From contig CAIOZA010000055.1 in assembly GCA_903862655.1 (NCBI GenBank), positions 108,334 through 172,333 on the forward strand: 64,000 bases of DNA, in the 5' to 3' direction. Under the pieces are notes generated by a model. That model searched no databases. It was given only the letters and a program-made list of their open reading frames with translations, and was not told the origin of the DNA. A program made the position numbers and the translations under genes. The stretch comes from an uncultured Ignavibacteria bacterium. Its GTDB lineage: Bacteria > Bacteroidota > Ignavibacteria > Kapaibacteriales > UBA2268. The stretch's first letter is position 1. The number at the start of each line of letters is the position of its first letter. Shown one piece after another: positions 8,919 to 18,806 of the stretch.

Positions 8919-9989
8919 ATGAATAAATTTAAAGTATATCTTATCTCAATAATCGTATTTCTCGTTTTATTATTTGTAGTTTTTAAATTTATTCTACCTA
9001 AAGATATTAAAAAATCAAAAGATGTCAAAGCAACCAGCTTTGGTAACTTAGTAAGCCAATTAGAAGGACAGATCGTGCGCACTTCTGAGTTAGCTCAGAA
9101 TATTGAAGTTTCCGGATCTATTTTGCCTTTTGATGAAACTAATTTGATGTCCGAAGTTTCCGGCAGGGTTGTTGTATTGAATCTTCCTGAAGGCAGATCT
9201 GTTAACAAAGGTACTTTACTTGTTAAACTATTTGATGGGGATCTTCAGGCACAACTAAAAATGCTTGAAGTGCAACTTCATATTGCTCAGAATAATGAGC
9301 AGAGAATGAAGACTCTCTACAACATCAAGGGAACAAGTCAACAAGAGTATGATGCCAGTCTTTTACAAGTAAACAATCTAGAAGCACAGATAGAGATACT
9401 AAAAGTAAATATTGGTAGAACAGAGATACGGGCACCTTATGATGGTGTGCTTGGTCTTAAGAAAATAAGTATTGGTCAGTATATCACACCTGCTATACAA
9501 ATTATCACAATTCGAGATATAAAGAATTTAAAGCTTGATTTTAGTATTGCTGAGAAATATGGGTCATCAATGGTTCAGGGATCTAATGTTGAATTTACTA
9601 TTTCAGGAAGTGATAAAATTTATAAAGCAAAGGTTATTGCAAATGAAGAAAGTATCGAAACCGATTCCAGGAACTTAAACGTTCGTGCCGTAATAAATGG
9701 ATCAACACCGGAATTAATCCCCGGTGCATTTGCGAAAGTGAAAGCGAATTTAGGTACAAAGAATAATGCAATCTTGATTCCTACTTCCTCAATAGTTCCT
9801 CAGGCTAATTTAAAGAAAGTTTTCGTTGCAAAAAATGGAATAGCTAAATCTGTGACCATCAAAACCGGAATTCGTGAAGCTGATGCTATTGAGGTTCTCT
9901 CTGGAATTCAAGCTGGTGATACTCTGGTTGTATCGGGTATAATGTTTGTTAAACCAAATAGCCCTATAAAATTTTCAAAAATTAAATAG
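8919..9989 (+). CDS. RND efflux periplasmic adaptor (membrane fusion protein, AcrA/HlyD family)
   Basis: Periplasmic adaptor that links an inner-membrane RND pump to an outer-membrane channel. The 356-residue protein has an N-terminal membrane anchor (about 5-24). Next comes the lipoyl half-motif (SGSILPFDETNLMSEVSGRV), an alpha-helical hairpin (about 105-160), and the second lipoyl half (TEIRAPYDGVLGLKKISIGQYI). The beta-barrel domain and the membrane-proximal domain (LIPTSSIVPQ ... SGIQAGDTLVVSG) follow. The pump gene starts seven bases after its stop and the TolC-like gene overlaps the pump gene, so this is the first gene of a complete three-gene operon. Substrates cannot be inferred from the adaptor. 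No dedicated regulator gene sits beside it. Confidence 0.92.
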   Translation: MNKFKVYLISIIVFLVLLFVVFKFILPKDIKKSKDVKATSFGNLVSQLEGQIVRTSELAQNIEVSGSILPFDETNLMSEVSGRVVVLNLPEGRSVNKGTLLVKLFDGDLQAQLKMLEVQLHIAQNNEQRMKTLYNIKGTSQQEYDASLLQVNNLEAQIEILKVNIGRTEIRAPYDGVLGLKKISIGQYITPAIQIITIRDIKNLKLDFSIAEKYGSSMVQGSNVEFTISGSDKIYKAKVIANEESIETDSRNLNVRAVINGSTPELIPGAFAKVKANLGTKNNAILIPTSSIVPQANLKKVFVAKNGIAKSVTIKTGIREADAIEVLSGIQAGDTLVVSGIMFVKPNSPIKFSKIK

Positions 9990-9995
9990 AAAATA

Positions 9996-12900
9996 ATGAC
10001 ATTATCTGATTTTGCACTAAATAGGCCTGTTGGAGCCATAGTTCTGAATATCCTTATAATTCTTTTTGGAGTTGTCGGTTATTCATTCCTTGGTGTTCGC
10101 GAATATCCTGCGATTGATCCTCCGACAATTAATGTCAGAACAGCCTACACAGGTGCAAATGCAGAAATTGTTGAATCTCAAATTACCGAACCATTAGAGA
10201 AAGCAGTAAATGGAATAGAGGGTATCCGGACGATTTCTTCAGTATCTTCTCTTGGAAATAGCAATATAACCGTTGAATTTCTTCTTGGCTCTGATATGGA
10301 GAAGTCAGCCAATGACGTTAGAGATAAAGTCAGTCAGGCAATACGTTCTTTACCTCAGGATATCGATGCTCCACCGATTGTATCAAAAGCCGATGCTAAC
10401 AGTGATCCAATAATATTCATGCCTGTTGTTTCCAGTAAAATGACAGTTACTGAGTTGAGTGATTATGCAGAAAATGTGATGGTTGAAAAATTACAAACCA
10501 TTCCAGGAGTTAGTCAAGTTTCAATGTTCGGGCAGAAACGTCCTTCTATGAGACTTTGGATTGATCCTGCAAAATTAGCTGCCCACAAATTAACAGTACA
10601 AGATGTTTATAATGCTCTAAATAGAGAAAATGTAGATTTACCAGGTGGCAAAGTCCGGGGTAACGAAACAGAATTAACTATCAAAACCTTTGGCAGACTT
10701 TATTCAGAAGAAGACTTTAATAATCTCATTATCAAGCAATCAGACAATCAGATCATTCGGTTTTCTGATGTTGGTGAAGCCATGATTGGTCCGGAAAATG
10801 AGGAAACATCAATCAAAATGAATGGAGTTGTTGGAGTATCATTGTCTATTATTCCACAACCTGGTGCAAATCAAATTGAAATCGCTGATGAATTCTATAG
10901 AAGACTTGAAGAGATTAAGAAAAATCTGCCGGAAGGAATGGCAATCGATATTGGAATTGATAAAACTAAATTCGTTAAAAAATCCATAAAAGAAGTACAG
11001 GAAACCCTTCTCATTGCTATACTTTTGGTCGTTTTGATTGTTTATTTGTTCTTCAGGAACTGGGTAATTGCTTTCAGACCATTGATTGATATTCCAGTTT
11101 CTTTGATTTCAAGTTTCTTCATCATGTATTTATTTGGTTTTTCAATAAATATATTAACTATGCTTGCTGTGATTCTGGCTACAGGATTAGTTGTTGACGA
11201 TGGCATTGTTGTAACCGAAAATATATTTAAGAAATTAGAATCTGGAATGGATAGGCTTAAAGCTGCTCAAGAAGGAACCCGAGAAATTTTCTTTGCCGTT
11301 ATTTCAACTTCGATAACTTTAGCTATTGTGTTCCTACCTGTTATTTTTCTTCAAGGATTTACCGGTAGATTATTCCGTGAATTTGGTATTGTTGTTGCCG
11401 GAGCTGTGCTTGTATCCGCTTTTGTTTCTCTTACTCTGACCCCCGTTTTGAATGTTATTCTTGGTAAGAAAAAACACACTGATTCAAAATTCTATAATGC
11501 TACAGAACCATTTTTCCAAGGAATGGAGAAGAAATATCATTCTTCACTTAAGTTCATTACAAACAAGAAATGGACAGTTGTAGTTGTGGTTCTTATTTGT
11601 TTTGGTTTTATCTATCTTTTTTCATCTCTTCTTAAAACAGAGTTGGCTCCACTTGAAGATAGAAGCATGATCCGAAATCCTCTGACAGCTCCTGAAGGCA
11701 CCGATTTCGACAAAACACTTGAGCTGATTGACAAGTACTCTCAAGTTCTGATGGACAGTGTTCCTGAAGCAAGACTCGTCTATGGAGTTACAGCACCATC
11801 TGGTTCTAGTTCAATGGGAGTTACTAATACAGGTTCTGTTAATGTTATGCTGAATGATCCATCCGAAAGAGAGCAAAGCCAGCAGGAAATCTATAATAGA
11901 ATAATCAGAATTACCAAAAGGATGCCACAAGCACGTGTGCTTTCGACGCAAGAGCAAACAATTTCAACATCTTTCTCCTCCGGTTCACAGCTGCCGGTTC
12001 AATTTGTGATTCAAAACCTTGACTTTTCAAAAATCGAAAAAGTCCTGCCTAAGTTTCTTGAAGAAGCCAGGAAGGATCCTACTTTCGGTAATGTTGATGC
12101 AAATCTGAAATTCAATAAACCCGAACTTCAGGTTAGAATCAATCGTTTGAAAGCCACCGATCTTGGCGTAAGCGTTATGGATATTTCAAATACACTTCAG
12201 TTGGCTATGAGTGGCAAGCGTTTTGGTTATTTCCTTAGAAATGGAAAGCAATATCAGGTTATTGGTCAGGTTGACAGAAGTAATCGCGATAAACCTCTCG
12301 ATTTGACTGCATTATATGTTAAAAGCAATAAAGGTGAGCTGATTCAACTTAGCAACTTGGTTGATTTATATGAAACCAGCAATCCACCTTCACTTTATCA
12401 TTTTAACAGATATAAATCAGCTACAATTTCTGCATCTCTTGCCCCCGGTAAAACACTTGGAGAAGGAATAGATGTAGTCCAGAAAATAGGGGACAAATTA
12501 CTCGATGATTCATTCAGGAGAGACTTGAACGGTCCTAGTAGAGATTTTGTTGAAAGTAGCAGCAATACATCTTTTGCTCTATTTTTAGCTTTGATTTTGA
12601 TCTATCTTATTCTTGCATTCCAGTTCGAAAGTTTCAGAGATCCGTTAATAATAATGATGACCGTTCCACTTGCTATTGCTGGTGCGTTCCTATCGTTATG
12701 GATATTTGGCCAGACAATAAATATATTTTCTGAAATTGGAATGATTATGCTTATTGGGCTTGTTACCAAGAATGGTATTCTTATCGTTGAATTTGCCAAT
12801 CAAAAGCAATTGAAAGGTATAGACAAAGTAACATCCTCTGTTGAAGCTGCTACTGCACGTTTACGCCCAATTCTAATGACATCCCTTGCAACTATGCTCG

Positions 12901-13082
12901 GAGCACTTCCTATAGCTTTAGCACTAGGTGCTGGGGCAAAAAGCAGGATTCCTATGGGAGTTGTAATTGTCGGTGGATTACTATTCTCCCTAGTCCTGAC
13001 TCTTTATGTAGTACCGGTTTTTTATATTTTCCTTTCGAAAAAGAAAATTCCTAAAATTGAAAATGAAAATCTGACAAAATGA
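9996..13082 (+). CDS. RND multidrug efflux transporter (HAE-1 family, AcrB-like)
   Basis: Inner-membrane proton/drug antiporter, 1028 residues, the usual AcrB length. It begins with the typical helix MTLSDFALNRPVGAIVLN and EYPAIDPP. The two proton-relay aspartates are present in TM4 (GLVVDDGIVV, about Asp401-402) and the TM10 lysine in LVTKNGILI (about Lys925). Two large periplasmic loops and 12 membrane segments are evident. These residues point to the hydrophobe/amphiphile (HAE-1) group rather than heavy-metal pumps. It lies between the adaptor (seven bases upstream) and the TolC-like gene, whose ATG overlaps its TGA. Together they form a full tripartite pump across both membranes. Likely cargo (drugs, detergents or bile-type compounds) is family knowledge, not shown here. 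Confidence 0.95.
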   Translation: MTLSDFALNRPVGAIVLNILIILFGVVGYSFLGVREYPAIDPPTINVRTAYTGANAEIVESQITEPLEKAVNGIEGIRTISSVSSLGNSNITVEFLLGSDMEKSANDVRDKVSQAIRSLPQDIDAPPIVSKADANSDPIIFMPVVSSKMTVTELSDYAENVMVEKLQTIPGVSQVSMFGQKRPSMRLWIDPAKLAAHKLTVQDVYNALNRENVDLPGGKVRGNETELTIKTFGRLYSEEDFNNLIIKQSDNQIIRFSDVGEAMIGPENEETSIKMNGVVGVSLSIIPQPGANQIEIADEFYRRLEEIKKNLPEGMAIDIGIDKTKFVKKSIKEVQETLLIAILLVVLIVYLFFRNWVIAFRPLIDIPVSLISSFFIMYLFGFSINILTMLAVILATGLVVDDGIVVTENIFKKLESGMDRLKAAQEGTREIFFAVISTSITLAIVFLPVIFLQGFTGRLFREFGIVVAGAVLVSAFVSLTLTPVLNVILGKKKHTDSKFYNATEPFFQGMEKKYHSSLKFITNKKWTVVVVVLICFGFIYLFSSLLKTELAPLEDRSMIRNPLTAPEGTDFDKTLELIDKYSQVLMDSVPEARLVYGVTAPSGSSSMGVTNTGSVNVMLNDPSEREQSQQEIYNRIIRITKRMPQARVLSTQEQTISTSFSSGSQLPVQFVIQNLDFSKIEKVLPKFLEEARKDPTFGNVDANLKFNKPELQVRINRLKATDLGVSVMDISNTLQLAMSGKRFGYFLRNGKQYQVIGQVDRSNRDKPLDLTALYVKSNKGELIQLSNLVDLYETSNPPSLYHFNRYKSATISASLAPGKTLGEGIDVVQKIGDKLLDDSFRRDLNGPSRDFVESSSNTSFALFLALILIYLILAFQFESFRDPLIIMMTVPLAIAGAFLSLWIFGQTINIFSEIGMIMLIGLVTKNGILIVEFANQKQLKGIDKVTSSVEAATARLRPILMTSLATMLGALPIALALGAGAKSRIPMGVVIVGGLLFSLVLTLYVVPVFYIFLSKKKIPKIENENLTK

Positions 13083-14410
13083 TAAAACATCTGGCTCATA
13101 TATCTTCCTTTAGAATCTTATTAAGAGTAACATTACTTGTGTTACTGTTTTGTAATTACTATTCAGTATATGCTCAACCTCTTTTGAAGCTCGATGATGC
13201 TATTGCCATCGGACTTAAAAACAATTACGAGATTCAATTTGCAAGAAATGAAGCTGATATAAATAAAATTAACAATTCTGCATCTAATGCCGGAATGAAT
13301 CCTAATCTATCACTTAATATGGGTGCTAATTTTGCATTTAATAATACTCATCTAGAGTATTCTACCGGAAGTATTATAGATAATCCGAATGCTGCAAACA
13401 GAAATTATAGTGCAGGTCTTATTATGAACTGGACAATTTTTGATGGCTTCAAAATGTTCACGACTAAGCGAAAACTTGAAGAAATTGAGAGTCTTGGTGA
13501 ATCAAAGTTCAAATCTCAAGTTCAGCAGACCATTTACCAGATTGTTGCCGCATATTATGATATTGTCAAGCAGGTACGTATTTATCAAAATATTGTCGAA
13601 GTTAAAGCATTAAGCGCAGAGCGCATGAAATTAGGCGAAACTCGCTTCAATGCCGGTTTATCTGCAAAGAATGAACTTCTTCAGGCTCAGATTGATTTCA
13701 ATACACAATCACAGAATGAGATTCTTCAAATCAGCTTAATCGAGGTTAGTAAACGAAAATTATTCGATATACTAAATCAACCATTTAATAATGAATTTGC
13801 TGTTGAAGAAGCTATACCTGTTAATAAAATTGATTCAATTAATGTTTTAGCTAGAATTCTTGAAAAAAATCCTACTTTAACAATATTAAAGAATCAAATA
13901 AAAATAGCGAAACTTGCCACAAAAGAGTTTGATGCCTATTATCTTCCTTTTATCAGTCTAACTGCCGGATACGGCTTTAATCAAACTGAAAACACAACCG
14001 GACAGGTTATTAATAATCGTGGTTTTGGTCCATCCTTTGGATTATCTCTGTCCTATCCCATTTATCAGGGTGGAAATATCAGCAGGCAGATTCAGACTTC
14101 TGAATTAGCTGTTTTATCTGTCGAGCTGCAGTACAATGCCTTACAAAATCAAATTACAACTCAATTCCAGAACTCTTTGAATCAATATATAACATATTCG
14201 AAATTGTTCGAAATTGAAAATCAAACAAAAGATCTGGCAAAAGAAAATCTATATCTGGCTATGGAACGCTTAAAACTATCACAGACAACATCAATCGAAG
14301 TACGCGATGCTCAGGTTTCCTATGAAAATTCGCTATCCAGATTAAACAATATCTACTACAATCTGAAGATTTCTGAAACTCAAATTAAACTTCTAGCAGG
14401 CGAGCTTTAA
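13079..14410 (+). CDS. TolC-family outer membrane efflux protein
   Basis: Outer-membrane channel component of the RND system. The 443-residue protein has a signal peptide (residues to about 32, ending VYAQ). Two repeated halves of long alternating helices follow, with TolC/OEP hallmarks: KLDDAIAIGLKNN at the start, AGLSAKNELLQAQIDFN in the first coiled region, GFGPSFGLSLSYPIYQGG (strand segment) and TSIEVRDAQVSYENSLSRL near the end. The ATG overlaps the pump stop codon (ATGA), which implies translational coupling. It ends the operon; no clear terminator hairpin is visible in the 100 bases downstream. Confidence 0.92.
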   Translation: MIKHLAHISSFRILLRVTLLVLLFCNYYSVYAQPLLKLDDAIAIGLKNNYEIQFARNEADINKINNSASNAGMNPNLSLNMGANFAFNNTHLEYSTGSIIDNPNAANRNYSAGLIMNWTIFDGFKMFTTKRKLEEIESLGESKFKSQVQQTIYQIVAAYYDIVKQVRIYQNIVEVKALSAERMKLGETRFNAGLSAKNELLQAQIDFNTQSQNEILQISLIEVSKRKLFDILNQPFNNEFAVEEAIPVNKIDSINVLARILEKNPTLTILKNQIKIAKLATKEFDAYYLPFISLTAGYGFNQTENTTGQVINNRGFGPSFGLSLSYPIYQGGNISRQIQTSELAVLSVELQYNALQNQITTQFQNSLNQYITYSKLFEIENQTKDLAKENLYLAMERLKLSQTTSIEVRDAQVSYENSLSRLNNIYYNLKISETQIKLLAGEL

Positions 14411-14512
14411 ACCATTTGTCTTCACATCAACTCTAATTTCCTGATAAGATATTTTAACAATAATATCTGAATTTATACTTTACATAATATAAAAATCAAT
14501 TGGAGAATATTC

Positions 14513-16390
14513 ATGAGAAAATTTTTATACATTTTTATTGTCTTTTCCCTGACTTATCAGGTACTATCTTATTACCCAGTCAAGATCGAGACAAGAATAC
14601 TCAATCAGGATAAAAAGTACCTGAATGCTGATCTTTATGCTATTGATACCACCACCACCAAGCCTGTTATTTTGATTCAAACTCCATATAATAAGAATTT
14701 ATATCGGCTTAAAGGCGAATCAGGGATTTCAGGCAGTCAACTGCCTTATGACTCTATCAATTACAATTATGTGATTGTCGATTGGAGAGGATTTTATTCT
14801 AACAAATCAATCGATTCTGCTGGTTACAACAGAGGTTTTGATGGTTATGATGCAGTGGAATGGATTGCGACACAAAAGTGGTCTAATGGAAAGATTGGGA
14901 CTTGGGGAGGTTCAGCTCTTGGTATGATCCAATTCCAGACAGCTGCTCAGAATCCACCTCATCTTGTTTGTGCCGCTCCGTTTATTAAAGATTATCAGAA
15001 TAAATATGAGGATTATTATTATCAGGGAGTTTTAAGAAAGGAACATACCGAAAGTCTCGAGAAACTGGGATTCATTACTGTTAATCTTGTTACTTCGCAT
15101 CCTGATAAAGATAAATCCTGGCAATTAGCCGAAAATATTTCTCAACTCGCTCCTAAGATAAAAGTTCCTATGTTCTTGGGAACAGGTTGGTTTGATCATT
15201 ATCCAGGTGCAGTTATCCGTGCATTCGATGATTTGAAATCAACAAGCGATGTAAATGTTAGAAATCAACACAAGCTTGTTGTCGGTCCCTGGGCACATTC
15301 GGATATTGGTAAGGAAAAACAAGGAGATTTATCATTTCCTGAAGCTGTAGATTTAATTCCGGAAATGTCAGCCAAATTCTTTGATTACTATCTTAGAGGG
15401 TCAAAAAATAATTTTCCCGGTTATCCAACTGTTCAATACTTCGAAATGGGTTCAAACAAATGGGTAAATACACAAGACTGGAGTACTATTCCAAGAAAAT
15501 CTGATACTTTATATCTTAATCGTGACAAAAAATTACTTACGACTACACCACCGCCGATAATGTCACCATTGGCTGAACCACCGGATACGATCATTTTTAA
15601 TCCTAAAGATCCATCCCCAACAATTGGTGGATCAAGATTCAATCCTTTTGATAAGAATGCTCTGACAGGTCCGCTGGATATTTCCAAAATGGTTGAGAGT
15701 CGAAGTGATGTTGTCTTATATTCAACCGGATTGCTTGATAAACCATTATCTTTAAATGGTTCAATTGAAGCTTATCTCTATGTTTCAACCGATAAAACTG
15801 ATACAGACTTTGGAGTCAGACTCGTTGATGTTTATCCTGATGGCAGATCAATTATTTTTACTCAGGGAATATCCAGATTGAGATTCAGAGAAGGAACGGA
15901 TAAAGAAATATTAGCAAATCCAAAAGAAGTGTATAAGATTAAAATTAGTCTGGAACCTTTGTCACATGTCTTTTTGCCAGGACATAAATTTCAGCTGGAT
16001 TTCTCTAGCTCTAACTATCCGATGTTTGCCTTGAATCTGAACAATGGGGGAGCAATGTATGAAGCAGGAGATACTCTGACAGCTTTGAATTTAATTCACC
16101 ATACAGCAGAACAACCATCGATGATAATAATACCTTCTGAGAAAGCAACTTCAAATTTTTCAGAAGCTAAGAATAATACAGAGTTTTATGTTTATCCTAA
16201 TCCGGCTACAGATATGCTTTATATGAATTTTCCGGAAGAAGCTCTATCCTCACAGGCTTCTATTCTTTATGATGTCTTTGGGCGAACATTAATGGAGAAC
16301 GATGGCGAAAGTATTGATGTTAGCTGTTTCAGCACTGGTGTTTATTATATAAAATCACAATTTGGAATCAGAAAATTCATTAAAATTTAG
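14513..16390 (+). CDS. Secreted CocE/NonD-family (S15) hydrolase with T9SS sorting domain
   Basis: Alpha/beta-hydrolase of the X-Pro dipeptidyl-peptidase/cocaine-esterase group, probably cleaving peptides or acylated substrates outside the cell. A signal peptide precedes residue 21. The catalytic triad is visible: Ser134 in GTWGGSALG, Asp228 in GTGWFDHYPG and His262 in VGPWAHSD. The C-terminal jelly-roll domain of the family spans about 380-540 (SLNGSIEAYLYVST ... PGHKFQLDFSSSNYP). A type A T9SS sorting domain ends the protein (FYVYPNPATDMLY ... STGVYYIKSQ). At 625 residues it is the usual enzyme plus about 80 for the sorting tail. The glycosyltransferase gene begins nine bases after the stop, possibly on the same transcript. 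Exact substrate unknown. Confidence 0.88.
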   Translation: MRKFLYIFIVFSLTYQVLSYYPVKIETRILNQDKKYLNADLYAIDTTTTKPVILIQTPYNKNLYRLKGESGISGSQLPYDSINYNYVIVDWRGFYSNKSIDSAGYNRGFDGYDAVEWIATQKWSNGKIGTWGGSALGMIQFQTAAQNPPHLVCAAPFIKDYQNKYEDYYYQGVLRKEHTESLEKLGFITVNLVTSHPDKDKSWQLAENISQLAPKIKVPMFLGTGWFDHYPGAVIRAFDDLKSTSDVNVRNQHKLVVGPWAHSDIGKEKQGDLSFPEAVDLIPEMSAKFFDYYLRGSKNNFPGYPTVQYFEMGSNKWVNTQDWSTIPRKSDTLYLNRDKKLLTTTPPPIMSPLAEPPDTIIFNPKDPSPTIGGSRFNPFDKNALTGPLDISKMVESRSDVVLYSTGLLDKPLSLNGSIEAYLYVSTDKTDTDFGVRLVDVYPDGRSIIFTQGISRLRFREGTDKEILANPKEVYKIKISLEPLSHVFLPGHKFQLDFSSSNYPMFALNLNNGGAMYEAGDTLTALNLIHHTAEQPSMIIIPSEKATSNFSEAKNNTEFYVYPNPATDMLYMNFPEEALSSQASILYDVFGRTLMENDGESIDVSCFSTGVYYIKSQFGIRKFIKI

Positions 16391-16398
16391 AAAAAAAT

Positions 16399-17034
16399 AT
16401 GTTTTTTTCAATCTTACTTTGTACTTTTAATCGGGCTAATCTCTTACCAAATGCCATTGAATCAGTGATTAATCAATCATTTGCTGACTGGGAGCTTATA
16501 ATCATTGATGATGGAAGTCAGGATAATACGAAATATGTTATTCAAAAATATCTGGAAGACTCCAGAATCTCCTGCTTTTATCAAACTAATGCCGGAGCCG
16601 CTTCAGCAAGGAATGTTGGTCTCGAAAAAGCAAAAGGAAAATATATAACAATCTTGGATTCTGATGATCATTACAAAGAAGATCATTTACTAACTCGGCA
16701 TGATGTTATTAGAAAGAATACAGATATTGATGTTCTGCATGGAGGTTGTGAAATCATTGGTTCGGAACTTGTGCCTGATATCCATAATCCGCAGAGCTTG
16801 ATTAATCTAAATGATTGTTATATTGGGGGGACTTTTTTTATAAAAAGGGAAGTATTGATTGAGACTGGTGGATTCCCAATCGTATCTTATGGGGAAGACT
16901 TCCTGCTAATGCAGACATTTATAGAATTAAATAAAAAGATATTAAAAGTTGAGGCACCAACTTACGTTTACAATAGATTATCTGAAGATTCAATTTGCAA
17001 TTCAATACGAGAAAACAATGACACTAAAAGATAA
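16399..17034 (+). CDS. Family 2 glycosyltransferase
   Basis: Cytoplasmic GT-A glycosyltransferase of family GT2, which adds a sugar from a nucleotide-sugar to a surface polysaccharide or similar acceptor. The 211-residue protein shows the N-terminal FSILLCTFNRANLLPNAIES block, IIIDDGSQDNT with the nucleotide-binding Asp residues, NAGAASARNVGL, and the metal-binding LDSDDHY (a DxD motif). GEDFLLMQTFIEL carries the ED(F) catalytic base region. There is no C-terminal membrane segment. Its 3' end overlaps the nth start by 17 bases. No other polysaccharide genes are nearby, so the pathway is not clear. Confidence 0.88.
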   Translation: MFFSILLCTFNRANLLPNAIESVINQSFADWELIIIDDGSQDNTKYVIQKYLEDSRISCFYQTNAGAASARNVGLEKAKGKYITILDSDDHYKEDHLLTRHDVIRKNTDIDVLHGGCEIIGSELVPDIHNPQSLINLNDCYIGGTFFIKREVLIETGGFPIVSYGEDFLLMQTFIELNKKILKVEAPTYVYNRLSEDSICNSIRENNDTKR

Positions 17035-17656
17035 AAAAAATGTAATTAAACTACTAATTAAGCAGCTCTCAGAGTTGTATCCAGTAGCAAAAATTCAGCT
17101 TTCATTCAGTTCACCATTTGAATTGCTTTTTGCGACAATACTTTCAGCTCAATGTACAGATAATAGAGTGAATAAAGTTACAGCAGAAGTTTTTAAGCAG
17201 TACAACACACCTGAACAATTCTCAAAACTGCCTTTAGAAGTAATCGAACAGTTGATTTTCTCGACTGGTTTTTATAAAGCTAAGGCTAAGCATATTCAGG
17301 ACATGAGTCTGGCATTACTTGAAAAATTCAATGGGGTTGTCCCAGGAACTATGGATGAGCTACTTGCACTACCAGGTGTTGGGCGCAAAACAGCCAATGT
17401 GATACTCGGACATATTTTCAATATACCGGCAATTGTTGTGGATACTCATGTCATTAGAATTAGTAATAGACTTGGATTAGTTCAAACAACAAACCCCGAA
17501 AAAATTGAATTTGAACTTATGAAACTTGTTGATAAGCAACAATGGGTTGTGTTTACGCACTACCTCATAAATTTTGGAAGACAAATCTGTGACGCAAGAA
17601 AACCCAAATGCTCGGAATGTCTACTGAATCGCGTATGCCCGTCTTCAATCGTCTGA
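17018..17656 (+). CDS. nth: Endonuclease III
   Basis: DNA glycosylase/AP lyase that removes oxidised pyrimidines in base-excision repair. The start at 17018 (MTLKDKK) gives the normal length of 212 residues; an open frame extends further upstream but would only add residues encoded inside the glycosyltransferase gene. Present are the helix-hairpin-helix LPGVGRKTANVIL with catalytic Lys124, the catalytic Asp142 in VVDTHVIR, and the 4Fe-4S cluster Cys residues at 191, 198, 201 and 207 (C-x6-C-x2-C-x5-C). All catalytic and cluster residues are intact. It starts inside the end of the glycosyltransferase gene and converges on the barrel gene, with four bases between their stops. Confidence 0.96.
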   Translation: MTLKDKKNVIKLLIKQLSELYPVAKIQLSFSSPFELLFATILSAQCTDNRVNKVTAEVFKQYNTPEQFSKLPLEVIEQLIFSTGFYKAKAKHIQDMSLALLEKFNGVVPGTMDELLALPGVGRKTANVILGHIFNIPAIVVDTHVIRISNRLGLVQTTNPEKIEFELMKLVDKQQWVVFTHYLINFGRQICDARKPKCSECLLNRVCPSSIV

Positions 17657-17660
17657 TGGA

Positions 17661-18806
17661 TTAAAATGAGTATTTAATAGCGCAATACAGAGAGGAAGGA
17701 TAATACCAGTATTCAGCGTATTGGGTACCATAACTCAATATTCCTGCGACATTAATAATAAAATCTTTGGTCAGTGAGTATTCAGACATAAGTTTTATGT
17801 AGCCGCTATAATCATTAATATTCTGTACAAATAATGCTTTGAGATTTACTTCGTTGCCTATCCTCCAATCAAGCGATTCAGCAAGATAGTACTTTCCAAG
17901 ATTAGTAATTCTATCGTCTTTTATTGTTATCAATCCGTAACAATATTTGCACGTTGTTCCCTTCCCATTAATTAAATATTCTGCGGAAAATTTTAGATTA
18001 TTGCTGAGCAGATAATCCATTCCGAGTACTAAATTTAATTGATTGCTGTCGCTTCTTTGTTTGTTAATCAAATAGATGCCTTCACCTCTTAAATCAATGC
18101 CCCACACATTTCTGGATACCTGAAATCCCACAATCGGTTTTGATTCAAAGTAACCAAGAATTGCTGAATAATTCAAAATATTACTTATTCTAGAATATCT
18201 CGACACATAATTGAATCTAGAAATTAAGCTATTGAAATTGACAATCATTTCTAATTTTGAGGTAGAGTCAATTGGAAAATCAGCAGATAAAGCATCAATC
18301 CCAGGCTTTTCGAGATTCAGATAGTTTGCTTCATAAATTGGGTAGAACAAATCTGTTGCCTTCCAGATTCGATTCAAACCCCAATCAATTATTTGTCTGC
18401 CGAATTTAACTTTACCGAAATTAGAATCTTGATAATAATACAACTCTTTTATATTCATAGTTCCGGAACGATTCATATCATCGTGGTAATTATATCTTGT
18501 TTTGTCAATTTGGTATGTTTGAGGTGAGTTGTAATTAAAGATACTGTAAGGCGTTTTATTGAATAGAAGATCACCTTGTAAGGATATATTTATATTGCTG
18601 GATTTAGAAATGTCCAAATATCCATTCAAATTAATTCTAGATAGATTTAGAAAATTGTTTCTGAATTGATTTGGTAAATCCTCATCATAAATTGAATTTG
18701 TGTAATGTTGAAATGCTGCAATATCTAGTAAACTACCCGAGAATTCACTAGTCACTGCTCTAAGAGTAAGCACGAAGAAAAATAATATGCTAGTTAACTT
18801 TATCAA
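17661..18806 (-). CDS. Outer-membrane beta-barrel protein (porin-like)
   Basis: A 381-residue exported protein with a signal peptide (to about residue 20), many short amphipathic strands and a terminal Tyr-Ser-Phe, as expected for Bam-inserted barrels. The central block FGRQIIDWGLNRIWKATDLFYP resembles the conserved strand of porin-like proteins in the DUF1302 type (GRQ-x-x-WG ... DLF-P). It overlaps the 3' end of the ABC ATPase gene upstream by 17 bases, so the two are probably one operon. Related loci in other bacteria can include an ABC permease and a lipoprotein-sorting factor; none is seen here. Function unknown beyond being an outer-membrane protein. Confidence 0.7.
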   Translation of the reverse strand: MIKLTSILFFFVLTLRAVTSEFSGSLLDIAAFQHYTNSIYDEDLPNQFRNNFLNLSRINLNGYLDISKSSNINISLQGDLLFNKTPYSIFNYNSPQTYQIDKTRYNYHDDMNRSGTMNIKELYYYQDSNFGKVKFGRQIIDWGLNRIWKATDLFYPIYEANYLNLEKPGIDALSADFPIDSTSKLEMIVNFNSLISRFNYVSRYSRISNILNYSAILGYFESKPIVGFQVSRNVWGIDLRGEGIYLINKQRSDSNQLNLVLGMDYLLSNNLKFSAEYLINGKGTTCKYCYGLITIKDDRITNLGKYYLAESLDWRIGNEVNLKALFVQNINDYSGYIKLMSEYSLTKDFIINVAGILSYGTQYAEYWYYPSSLYCAIKYSF